Source of the DNA: an uncultured Holophaga sp.
GTDB taxonomy: Bacteria; Acidobacteriota; Holophagae; Holophagales; Holophagaceae
NCBI RefSeq assembly: GCF_963677305.1
Contig: NZ_OY781925.1
Span: 743,501 to 807,500 of the forward strand
Length of the DNA: 64,000 nt
Direction of reading: 5' to 3'
The notes beneath the pieces are model-generated. The model was not told the DNA's origin. It ran no database searches and was given only the letters and a program-made list of their open reading frames with translations. Positions within the stretch are counted from its first letter, which is position 1, and every line of letters starts with the position of its first letter. This document shows positions 51,776 to 59,096 of this stretch, piece after piece. The position numbers and the translations under genes are program-made.

Positions 51776-52921
51776 GTGAGCAGACCCCGGATCCCCGACC
51801 CCTGGCTTGAGCGGCTCAACGAGGCCGTGAGGGATCGTTCCGCCCACAGCCGGAACCGGGTTGTGCAGGCGCCTGTCGGTCTGGACTTCTCCTCCAATGA
51901 CTACCTGGGTCTGCGAACGGATCCCAGGTTGGCTGAGGCCGGGAGGGTGGCTGCCCTTGCCCATGGCTCCGGCTCCGGAGCCTCCCGCCTGCTGCGGGGC
52001 ACCAGCCCCCTGCACGACGCCTTGGAGGCCGCCCTGGCCGCATGGAAAGGCCAGGAGACCTGCCTCCTCTTCAATACCGGGTTCCAATGCAATGCGACGG
52101 TGATCCCCGCCCTCCTGCAGCCCGGGGATGCCGTCTTCTCCGACGCCCTCAACCATGCCTCCATCGTGGACGGGTGTCGTGCGGCCAAGGCCCGGGGGGC
52201 CCACCTGGGGATCTACCGGCACCTGGACCTGGGGGATCTCAAGGCGCAACTTCTGGCCTGGGAGAGCCGGGCCTCCCATGAAAACCGGGCCCTGGTGGTC
52301 ACCGACTCCATCTTCAGCATGGACGGCGATGCCGCGGATCTTCCGGCTTTGGTGGAACTTTGCCGGCGGCACCAGGCCCTCCTCATGGTGGACGAGGCCC
52401 ATGCCACCGGGCTGCTGGGTGCCAGCGGTGCCGGCTTGGCTGAGGCCCAGGGCGTCCACGGGGAGATCCCCCTCCACATGGGGACCCTGGGCAAGGCCCT
52501 GGGCACCTTCGGGGCCTTCGTGGCCTGTGAGGTGCCCCTGCGGGAGCATCTGGTGAACCACTGCCGGGGCTTCATCTTCTCCACTGCCCTGCCACCCTCC
52601 ACGATCGGGGCCTCCTTGGAAGCTGTGCGCCTGGCAAGGGTCGAAACCTGGCGCCGGGAGCGGGCCCTCGGGCACGCCCGCCGGATCCGCGAGGCCCTGG
52701 GCCTGGGGCCCGGGATCTCGCCCATCATCCCCCTGATCATCGGGGCCGAGGCCGAGACCCTGAAGCGGGCCCGGGCCCTCCAGTGCCTGGGTTTCGACAT
52801 CCGGGCGGTCCGTCCCCCCACGGTGCCGGAAGGGACCTCCCGCTTGAGGATCACCACCGGGGCCCATCTGGAGGATGCCCATGTGGAGGCCCTGATCGGG
52901 GCCATGGAGGCCCTGCGTTGA
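51776..52921 (+). CDS. bioF: 8-amino-7-oxononanoate synthase
   Basis: A 381-aa PLP enzyme joining pimeloyl-ACP/CoA and alanine in biotin synthesis. It shows FSSNDYLGLRTDPRLAEAG, the GSGSGASRLLRGT motif, SDALNHASIVDG, MVDEAHATGLLGASG and the PLP lysine region TLGKALGTFGAFV (K near residue 241). GTG start. The first gene of a bioF-bioD-bioA operon. I looked for a BirA operator upstream and could not see one. Confidence 0.95.
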   Translation: MSRPRIPDPWLERLNEAVRDRSAHSRNRVVQAPVGLDFSSNDYLGLRTDPRLAEAGRVAALAHGSGSGASRLLRGTSPLHDALEAALAAWKGQETCLLFNTGFQCNATVIPALLQPGDAVFSDALNHASIVDGCRAAKARGAHLGIYRHLDLGDLKAQLLAWESRASHENRALVVTDSIFSMDGDAADLPALVELCRRHQALLMVDEAHATGLLGASGAGLAEAQGVHGEIPLHMGTLGKALGTFGAFVACEVPLREHLVNHCRGFIFSTALPPSTIGASLEAVRLARVETWRRERALGHARRIREALGLGPGISPIIPLIIGAEAETLKRARALQCLGFDIRAVRPPTVPEGTSRLRITTGAHLEDAHVEALIGAMEALR

Positions 52922-53550
52922 AGCTCGCCGATCTGCCTTCGCCCCTCTGGGTGCTCGGCACGGACACAGGCGTCGGGAAGACCCATGTCTCCGTGTGCAT
53001 CGCCCGGGCCTGGGCCGAGACCGGGCGCGTGGTCTATCGCAAGCCCTTCCAGACCGGAGTGGAGTCGGATCGCGATCCTGAGGCGGACGCCCCTCGGCTG
53101 GTCGCTCAGGGCATCCAGGCGGAAACGGGGCTCGTGCTCCGCGCGCCCCTCTCGCCCATGGCCGCCGCCGAGCGGGAGGGGCTGAACCTGGATCTGGACA
53201 GGATGCGCGTCTGGACGGCCCGTCCTGTCCCCCGGGGCACCCGGCTCCTCCTGGAACCCGCTGGCGGGGTCCTCGTCCCCCTGGCTGCCGGCACCTCCTT
53301 CCTGGACTGGGCGGGTCCCCTGGGCTTTCCGGCCGTGGTGGTGGGGCGCGGCGGCCTGGGAACCCTCAACCACATCCTGCTCACCTGTGAGGTCCTCCTC
53401 TCGCGAGGTTGGAGGATCCCCCTCGTCATCCTCAACCCTGGGGTGGACGGAGCCTTCGACGCCGCCAGGGAGAATGCTGCCCTCCTCCGCCGGATCCTCC
53501 CGATGCAAGTCGGGATCCTCGAGGACGATCACACCCTCCTGACCGACTGA
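52918..53550 (+). CDS. bioD: Dethiobiotin synthetase
   Basis: A 210-aa ATP-dependent carboxylase closing the ureido ring of dethiobiotin. It has the P-loop GTDTGVGKTHVS, the substrate region YRKPFQTGVES and the phosphate segment EPAGGVLVPLA. It is shorter than the usual 225 residues. The TTG start shares its last two bases with the bioF stop (TTGA), giving strict coupling. Confidence 0.92.
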   Translation: MKLADLPSPLWVLGTDTGVGKTHVSVCIARAWAETGRVVYRKPFQTGVESDRDPEADAPRLVAQGIQAETGLVLRAPLSPMAAAEREGLNLDLDRMRVWTARPVPRGTRLLLEPAGGVLVPLAAGTSFLDWAGPLGFPAVVVGRGGLGTLNHILLTCEVLLSRGWRIPLVILNPGVDGAFDAARENAALLRRILPMQVGILEDDHTLLTD

Positions 53551-53562
53551 TCCGGACTGCCC

Positions 53563-54915
53563 ATGACTCCCCGCCTCCCCTCCGACTGGTCCGAACGCCT
53601 TGCCTTCGACATGGCCCATGTCTGGCACCCCTTCACCCAGATGAAGGAGCACCTGGACACCCCGCCCCTCCCGGTGGTGGGGGCCGAAGGTGTGGACCTG
53701 ATCCTGGAGGACGGACGGCGTGTCCTGGATGGCATCTCCTCCTGGTGGTGCAACGTCCATGGCCATGGGCATCCACGGATCCTGGGGGCCCTGGAGCGGC
53801 AGGCGGCGAAACTGGATCATGTGATGTTCGCGGGTTTCACCCATGAGCCCGCCCTGGAGCTGGTGGCCCGCCTGCGCCCCCGCCTGCCCGATAGCCTCCG
53901 GCGCTGCTTCTTCTCTGATAACGGATCCACGGCCATCGAGGTCGCCCTGAAGATGGCCTTCCAGGCGCAGATCCAGCAGGGACGGGCCGGCAGGGTCCGT
54001 TTTGGAGCGTTGCGTGAGGGCTACCACGGGGACACTCTGGGCGCCGTTGGGGTCGGCGAACTGGACAACTGGCTCACTGGGATCTTCAGGCCCCTGCTGC
54101 TGCACTGCGACCGTTTCCAGGTTCCTGAGGACCCGAGGCGGGAGCTCCGTTCCGTGCCGGGGCCCGATCTGGACGCCGCCCGCCAGGGCGTCCGGGCCTA
54201 CTTCGAGGCCCACGGGGAGACCATGGCCGCCTTCGTGGCCGAACCCCTGGTCCAGGGTGCCGGGGGCATGCGCTTCTGGGCACCCGAGCTCCTCCGCGAG
54301 ATCCGCCATCAGTGCGATCGCTTTGGGGTCTATCTGATCCTGGACGAGGTCATGACCGGGTTCGGGCGCACGGGGAGCTTCCTGGCCCTCGATCAGTGCG
54401 GGGTGGTGCCGGATTTCCTCTGCCTCTCCAAGGGGCTCACCAACGGGACCCTGCCGCTTTCGCTGACCTGGACCACGGACGATGTCTACGAGCACTTCTG
54501 GGGGGACTACACCCAGTGGCGCACCTTCTTCCATGGGCACACCTTCACGGCCAACCCCCTGGCCTGCGCCGTGGCTTGTGCCAGCTTGGCGATCTTTGAC
54601 GACGAGCCCGTGATGGCCAGGGCCCAGGCCCTGGCAGAGGCCCTCCGGGAGGCCTGGGGGAGCCTGGATGGCCTTCCCTCCGTCCGGCGCGCTCGCACCC
54701 TGGGCTGCATTGCGGCCTGCCAGATCGTGGACCCCGCCACCGGCCTCCCTCACCCGGTCGAGGCCCGCTTCGGCTGGAAGTTCCACCGCAAGGCCCTGGA
54801 TCATGGTCTGCTGGTCCGGCCCATGGGCGACTGTCTCTATCTCATGCCGCCCCTGGCCACCCCCGTGTCCAGGATCCGGGAGGCTGTGGAGGCCCTGGGG
54901 GGGCTGCTGGCCTGA
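53563..54915 (+). CDS. bioA: Adenosylmethionine-8-amino-7-oxononanoate aminotransferase
   Basis: A 450-aa class III PLP aminotransferase making 7,8-diaminononanoate with SAM as amino donor. It has HVWHPFTQMKEH and SSWWCNVHGHGHP at the N-terminus, the DEVMTGFGRTGSFLA loop, and the PLP lysine in LCLSKGLTNGTLPLS. These are diagnostic for BioA rather than generic aminotransferases. It follows bioD by 12 bases. bioB is not in the window. Confidence 0.95.
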   Translation: MTPRLPSDWSERLAFDMAHVWHPFTQMKEHLDTPPLPVVGAEGVDLILEDGRRVLDGISSWWCNVHGHGHPRILGALERQAAKLDHVMFAGFTHEPALELVARLRPRLPDSLRRCFFSDNGSTAIEVALKMAFQAQIQQGRAGRVRFGALREGYHGDTLGAVGVGELDNWLTGIFRPLLLHCDRFQVPEDPRRELRSVPGPDLDAARQGVRAYFEAHGETMAAFVAEPLVQGAGGMRFWAPELLREIRHQCDRFGVYLILDEVMTGFGRTGSFLALDQCGVVPDFLCLSKGLTNGTLPLSLTWTTDDVYEHFWGDYTQWRTFFHGHTFTANPLACAVACASLAIFDDEPVMARAQALAEALREAWGSLDGLPSVRRARTLGCIAACQIVDPATGLPHPVEARFGWKFHRKALDHGLLVRPMGDCLYLMPPLATPVSRIREAVEALGGLLA

Positions 54916-54919
54916 ACGC

Positions 54920-55534
54920 TCAGGCGATCCTTCTCAAGGCGTCCTGCTGGAGGGCACAGAAGCAGGCGGCCAGATAGGGGTCGAACTGCCGACCCCGCTC
55001 CCGCCAGATCTCTTCAAGCGCCGATCCATGCGACTTGACGGGGCGGTAGGTGCGGTTGCTGGTCATGGCATCGTAGCTGTCGGCAATGGCCAGGATACGG
55101 GCACCCAGCGGGATGGCTTCGCCCTTGAGGCACCCGGGGTACCCCCGGCCGTCGAAGCGTTCGTGGTGGTGCAGGACCATCCTGGCGATCCCCTCGAGAC
55201 CGGCCACGCCCTTGAGGATGTCGTGGCCGATGAGGGGGTGGCCCTGCATGATCTCCCGCTCCGAGGAGGAGAGTGGCCCACTCTTGAGGAGGATTCCGTC
55301 CGGGATGCCGACCTTGCCGATGTCGTGCAGGTCTCCGGCGATATGGACCGAGAGGATGTCCCGAGGGGGCAGGCGCAGCTCGCCGGCGAGGCCGCCCGCC
55401 AGATCCGAGACCCGTTGACTGTGGCCTGCTGTGTAGGAATCCCGGGCTTCGAGGGTATGGACGAAGCTTTCGATGAAGGCGTGGATGTCAATCCGGAGCC
55501 CGAGGGGATCGGGGCTGGGGTGGGCAGTGCTCAT
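54920..55534 (-). CDS. HD-GYP c-di-GMP phosphodiesterase domain protein
   Basis: A 204-aa protein that is almost only an HD-GYP domain, with no sensory domain. It shows SYTAGHSQRV, the HD pair in LHDIGKVGIPD, the second histidine group VLHHHERFDGRGYPG with the GYP motif, and RILAIADSYDAMTS. It should degrade c-di-GMP to pGpG or GMP. The ATG at 55534 has no ribosome binding site; a promoter ends six bases upstream, implying a leaderless mRNA. Longer in-frame extensions upstream are read through the promoter and terminator and are unlikely. It ends five bases after bioA on the opposite strand. Confidence 0.88.
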   Translation of the reverse strand: MSTAHPSPDPLGLRIDIHAFIESFVHTLEARDSYTAGHSQRVSDLAGGLAGELRLPPRDILSVHIAGDLHDIGKVGIPDGILLKSGPLSSSEREIMQGHPLIGHDILKGVAGLEGIARMVLHHHERFDGRGYPGCLKGEAIPLGARILAIADSYDAMTSNRTYRPVKSHGSALEEIWRERGRQFDPYLAACFCALQQDALRRIA

Positions 55535-55540
55535 GGAGAC

Positions 55541-55570
55541 ATGATATTGAGACACTGTCTCAATATTCAA
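55541..55570 (-). promoter_or_regulatory. Promoter with embedded operator for the HD-GYP gene
   Basis: A -35 TTGAAT (55565-55570) and a -10 TATCAT (55541-55546) lie 18 bases apart on the minus strand. The expected start point, about seven bases after the -10, coincides with the A of the ATG at 55534, so the transcript would be leaderless. The spacer is filled by a perfect palindrome (see the repeat at 55544-55566), where a bound protein would block RNA polymerase. Confidence 0.7.
55544..55566. repeat. Perfect 23-bp palindrome, probable repressor operator
   Basis: ATATTGAGACA, one central C, then TGTCTCAATAT: two 11-bp arms without a mismatch. It is AT-rich against a GC-rich background and lies inside a promoter. 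The size and form suit a TetR-type repressor dimer. No TetR gene is seen in this window, so the binding protein is unknown. Confidence 0.8.
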
Positions 55571-55591
55571 GTCGGCACATCCCCCAAAATG

Positions 55592-55617
55592 GAGAACGCG
55601 GCCGGAGCCGCGTTCTC
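55592..55617 (-). terminator. Hairpin terminator after the acetate transporter gene
   Basis: A perfect 11-bp inverted repeat (GAGAACGCGGC / GCCGCGTTCTC) with a four-base loop, followed on the minus strand by CATTTTG. It lies 24 bases after the transporter stop. Confidence 0.75.
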
Positions 55618-55640
55618 TGCAGGGAAGGGGTGCCTCCGGA

Positions 55641-56189
55641 TCAGTGGCTCTCGGCTCCGGGGCAGTAGGCTTCCTTGTAGATGACCTCGGCCGCGCCATA
55701 GAGGGCTGAGAGGGCGCAGATGATCAGGTCGATGGCGGCGATGGTCTTGAAGATCTCGATCCCCATGTGGTCCAGGTCCAGGAAGATGAAGCCCAGGAGC
55801 AGGGTGGTGAAGATCACGATGAGGGTCTTGCCATGCTTGAGGGCGGCGCCCCACAGGACGGCGGTGAAGATGGTGAAGGCGATCAGGAACCAGAGCACAT
55901 CATGGGGCTGGGCGGGGAAGATGCTGTAGCGGCCGGAGATCAGGGTCAGGATCAGGGCGATCCAGAAGGCCCCATAGCCCGTGAAGGCACAGGCGCCGAA
56001 GTTGTTGCCGATCTTGAGTTCCTGGAACCCGGCGAAGAGCTGGGCACCGCCTCCGAAGATGAGGCCGAGACCGAAGACCGGACCCAGGCCGCAGAGGCCG
56101 AGGTTGTGCATCTGGAGCACGAAGGTGGTGATGCCGAAGCCGGTGAGCCCGATGACGGCCGGGTTGCCGAACTTGGTGGGGTGGGACAT
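55641..56189 (-). CDS. Acetate/succinate transporter (SatP/YaaH, GPR1/FUN34 family)
   Basis: A 182-aa membrane protein with six hydrophobic helices. It starts with the family motif NPAVIGLTGFGITTF and contains FGGGAQLFAGFQELKIGNNFGA and FTGYGAFWIALIL, both typical of SatP. These proteins move acetate or succinate across the inner membrane with protons. GAGAGG precedes the ATG. It is a single gene with its own terminator. Confidence 0.9.
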   Translation of the reverse strand: MSHPTKFGNPAVIGLTGFGITTFVLQMHNLGLCGLGPVFGLGLIFGGGAQLFAGFQELKIGNNFGACAFTGYGAFWIALILTLISGRYSIFPAQPHDVLWFLIAFTIFTAVLWGAALKHGKTLIVIFTTLLLGFIFLDLDHMGIEIFKTIAAIDLIICALSALYGAAEVIYKEAYCPGAESH

Positions 56190-56337
56190 GGGAAACCTCT
56201 CAAGGGCGCGCAGGGCGCATCATGGTGGCGATAGCAGGTGGGCCAGGGGCGGAACCTATCCTGGCCGAATCTCCCATTTTAGCTCGGACTGTGATCCAAG
56301 TCATGTTCTGAAACACCGGGGGACCCGGGAATACACC

Positions 56338-56365
56338 TTGAGATCCGTGGGCAACCTGATACACT
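56338..56365 (+). promoter_or_regulatory. Probable promoter of rpmB
   Basis: TTGAGA (56338-56343) and TACACT (56360-56365) with a 16-base spacer, 44 bases upstream of the rpmB start. This is the only good match in the 220-bp intergenic stretch. Confidence 0.5.
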
Positions 56366-56409
56366 AATCCTCCTTTGGTATCGACGTACCCGGATTCGAG
56401 AGGTTTGCC

Positions 56410-56601
56410 ATGTCCCGTCAGTGCGAAGTCTGCGGAAAGAAGCCCCAGTTCGGACACAACGTGTCCCACGCCCACAACATCACCAACCGGCGCTGGAATC
56501 CCAACCTCCAGAACGTCCGCGCCCTGGTCAACGGTGTGCCCCGCCGCATCCGCGTCTGCACCTCCTGCCTCCAGGCGGGCAAGGTCACCAAGAACGTCTA
56601 G
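56410..56601 (+). CDS. rpmB: 50S ribosomal protein L28
   Basis: A 63-aa ribosomal protein. It shows [29 protein letters not shown] and a C-terminal [12 protein letters not shown]. It has the zinc-ribbon (C+) form with two CxxC pairs (C5/C8 and the CTSC pair). GAGAGG precedes the ATG. Monocistronic, with a terminator after it. Confidence 0.95.
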   Translation: MSRQCEVCGKKPQFGHNVSHAHNITNRRWNPNLQNVRALVNGVPRRIRVCTSCLQAGKVTKNV

Positions 56602-56622
56602 TCCCGGAGCCCGAGTGGCTGG

Positions 56623-56655
56623 AAGGCGGCTCGCGCATCTGCGGAGCCGCCTTTT
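56623..56655 (+). terminator. Rho-independent terminator after rpmB
   Basis: A 10-bp inverted repeat (AAGGCGGCTC / GAGCCGCCTT) with an 11-base loop that can close further by CGC/GCG, followed by TTTT. Confidence 0.88.
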
Positions 56656-56670
56656 CCCGTGGGAGGGACC

Positions 56671-57366
56671 ATGATCCTGGGCCTAGATTCCACCACCGAG
56701 CACCTCCATCTTGCCTTGGTGACGCCGGAGCGGCACTGGGTGCGCAAGGTGTGCCTGGGGCAGGGGCGGAGCCATAGCCATGCCCTGATTCCGGAGATCG
56801 GCATCCTGCTGGCCGAGGCCGGCGCTGGCCCCGGGTCACTCAAGGGGGTGGTGGCCTGTGTCGGGCCAGGAGGCTTCACGGCCCTGCGGATCGGAGTCGC
56901 CACGGCCGAGGGGCTGGCCCTCACCGGTCTGCCTACCTGGGGTTTTTCCGCCTTCGAGCTCCGGGCCCGGGCGCTCCGGGCGGGAGGCGTTGCTGCACCC
57001 TGCTGGATCCTGCTGGATGGCCAACGCCAGGAGACCTTCGCCCAGAAGTGGGGGGGGGCGGCCCTGAGCGAGGGGAGGCGGCTCCCCCTGGCCAACCTCG
57101 CGGAGCATCTGGAGGGGCTGCCCTGGTGGGCCCCACGGCCCTTCCGGGAGAAGGCCGAAATCCACCTGGGTCCCTGCCCGCTGCTGCTCTCCTCCGAGGA
57201 TGAGGCGACGCTCTCGGGGCTGGTGGCCATCTGCCGGGAGCGGGTCGGGAGTGTTCCCGAGTCCCCCCTGGTGCCTTACTACCTGCGGGAGACGGATGCC
57301 GAGGTCAACTTCCCCGAGGCCTCGGTCCACCTGAGCCCGGAGCTGCGCCAGGGCCTCTCCCGATGA
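56671..57366 (+). CDS. tsaB: tRNA threonylcarbamoyladenosine biosynthesis protein TsaB
   Basis: A 231-aa ASKHA-fold protein that partners TsaD in making t6A37 of tRNA. It shows ILGLDSTTEHLHLAL at the start, SHSHALIPEIGILLAEAG and the GPGGFTALRIGVATAEGLAL motif. GGGAGG precedes ATG 56671. Its stop overlaps the next start (ATGA). tsaB-rimI is a common pair. Confidence 0.9.
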   Translation: MILGLDSTTEHLHLALVTPERHWVRKVCLGQGRSHSHALIPEIGILLAEAGAGPGSLKGVVACVGPGGFTALRIGVATAEGLALTGLPTWGFSAFELRARALRAGGVAAPCWILLDGQRQETFAQKWGGAALSEGRRLPLANLAEHLEGLPWWAPRPFREKAEIHLGPCPLLLSSEDEATLSGLVAICRERVGSVPESPLVPYYLRETDAEVNFPEASVHLSPELRQGLSR

Positions 57367-57779
57367 ACCGCATCCTCACCCTGGGGCCCGGTTCCGGGGT
57401 CCCCGAATGGTTGGACGCGCTGGATGCAAGGGCCTTTGGCCAGGCCTGGGGACCCCTGGGCGACCATGAGTGCATCCTGATGGCAGAAGGGATCGGCTTT
57501 GCCCGCTGGTCTGCCCAGCCGGTGCTCGGGGAAGCGGAGCTCCTGCGGATCGTGGTGTCTCCAGCCTTCCGTCGTCAGGGCACAGCGCGGCATCTGCTCC
57601 GCGCTTCGCACCGGGTTCTGGTGGGCATGGGCATCCAGGTCTTCCACCTGGAGGTCCGGGTCTCCAACCTGCCCGCCCGGACCCTCTACGAGGCCGAGGG
57701 CTGGCGCTTCCAGGGCATCCGCAGGGCCTACTACCGGGATGGCGAGGATGCAGCCCTCTACTGTCTGGGGGGCGGCTGA
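57363..57779 (+). CDS. rimI: GNAT acetyltransferase, RimI-like
   Basis: A 138-aa GNAT protein, likely to acetylate the N-terminal alanine of ribosomal protein S18. The acetyl-CoA loop reads SPAFRRQGTARHLL, preceded by LLRIVVS, and motif B has LEVRVSNLPARTLYEAEGW, which is typical of RimI. Assigned mainly from this motif and from coupling with tsaB. Confidence 0.85.
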   Translation: MNRILTLGPGSGVPEWLDALDARAFGQAWGPLGDHECILMAEGIGFARWSAQPVLGEAELLRIVVSPAFRRQGTARHLLRASHRVLVGMGIQVFHLEVRVSNLPARTLYEAEGWRFQGIRRAYYRDGEDAALYCLGGG

Positions 57780-57781
57780 CC

Positions 57782-59059
57782 CTATCTCCGGAAGAGGACG
57801 ATCCGGTTGGTGTTGGTGCCGTGGGTGTTGTTGGAGACGCCCCAGATGTTGGCGGTCTTGGTGAAGTCCTGCTCATTGATCAGGATGCCCAGGGGTGCGA
57901 AGCCCGCTGCCCGTCCCAGGGGCAGGACCGCATCCTCGAGTTGGAGGGTGCCCTGGCGGATCTCGCCCACCTCGAAGGCCACGTGCCCGCCGGGGCGCGT
58001 GAGGCGATGGAGCTCTGCGAAGACCCCTGCCATGACCTCGGACCAGGCCCTGAGGGTGCGGGCCATGGTGATGCCCTGGCCGATGGTCTCGGCGTCGAGG
58101 CCGCAGAACCAGCAGCGCAGCCAATTGTCCTTGGCGTAATGGACCACATCCAGGAAGGGGGGCGAGGTGACGGTGAGGGCCACGGAGCCATCCTCCAGTT
58201 CGGGGGTGCTCCGGGCGTCCCGGGTGGTGAAGATGGCATCCTGCGCAGCCCGCGGCAGCCTCTCCAGCTCGGCCTCCGACAGTCCCTTGAGGAGCTGGCG
58301 GCTCTTGCGGATGATCAGGGCGTGGGTGTCCCGATAGGGGGGCATCTGGCCGCGCTTCTCGTTGAGGGTGCGCTGCTTCTCAGCGGTCACCGCCTGGTTG
58401 GGGGGGAGGGTGTAGACCGAGAAGAAACCCGGGCTGTGCCCGGTCAGGCGGTTGGTGGCCACCATGCGGATCCAGGTGTCCAGGGCATCCATGGACCCGC
58501 TTCGCTCCCGCTCCAGAAGGTAGCGGCGGAGGGAACGGATCTCGGCCTCCGTATCCGGGTGGTAGAACATGTCAAGTTCCGTCCCGTCTGATGGCGCTCC
58601 TCTCCGGGGAATGGTGAGCAGCCTGGACTGGAGTTCCATCATGTCCGGGGGCGTGAGCCGGGGTTCGGCGAGCATGCGGGACAAAGGGTTGATGTCATTG
58701 GCTGCCACCCGGCGACCCAGGAGGGCGGTCTCCAAGGCGGTGGTGCCCCGCCCGCTGAAGGGGTCGTACACCCGGTCCCCCGGCTCCGTCAGGTGCTCGA
58801 TGAAGAGACGGGGGAGTTGGGGCTTGTAGCAGGCCCGGTAGGAGATTTCGTGGAGGTTGGAGGCCTGCCGCTGCCGCGAGGTCCAGAACTCCCCCCGGAG
58901 ACGGGGCAAGGTGCTCCCCTCGAAGGGGATCCCGTCCCTGACTTGGTCGGTGCTGGCCTCGCCCAGGCGAAGGAGGGCGGGATCAGGGGTCTCCTCCTCC
59001 AGGAGGAAGGGCAGGGCTGGCTGGGGTTCCCAATTCGGCATCCCTCCAGGGTATCCCAT
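57782..59059 (-). CDS. Solitary DNA methyltransferase (N4-cytosine or N6-adenine type)
   Basis: A 425-aa SAM-dependent DNA methylase. The SAM motif I is DPFSGRGTT (99-107), followed by RRVAANDINPLS, and the catalytic motif IV is TSPPF (298-302) with a long helical region between them. The T/S-PP-F/Y form suits N4-cytosine or N6-adenine methylation. The order I, variable region, IV is like the alpha group, unlike the more common beta-type solitary methylases. No restriction gene lies next to it. The start may be ATG 59059 or ATG 59041; GGAGGG sits too near the latter. Divergent from the ntrY-like gene. Confidence 0.82.
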   Translation of the reverse strand: MGYPGGMPNWEPQPALPFLLEEETPDPALLRLGEASTDQVRDGIPFEGSTLPRLRGEFWTSRQRQASNLHEISYRACYKPQLPRLFIEHLTEPGDRVYDPFSGRGTTALETALLGRRVAANDINPLSRMLAEPRLTPPDMMELQSRLLTIPRRGAPSDGTELDMFYHPDTEAEIRSLRRYLLERERSGSMDALDTWIRMVATNRLTGHSPGFFSVYTLPPNQAVTAEKQRTLNEKRGQMPPYRDTHALIIRKSRQLLKGLSEAELERLPRAAQDAIFTTRDARSTPELEDGSVALTVTSPPFLDVVHYAKDNWLRCWFCGLDAETIGQGITMARTLRAWSEVMAGVFAELHRLTRPGGHVAFEVGEIRQGTLQLEDAVLPLGRAAGFAPLGILINEQDFTKTANIWGVSNNTHGTNTNRIVLFRR

Positions 59060-59096
59060 GTGGTTTCCGATCCGGGCCGCCAGGGTAGACTGGGCC

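Noticed and set aside
55535..55699. N-terminal extension of the HD-GYP gene beyond ATG 55534
   Set aside because: The extra frame would run through the palindromic promoter, the terminator and the end of the transporter gene, and has no protein-like pattern.
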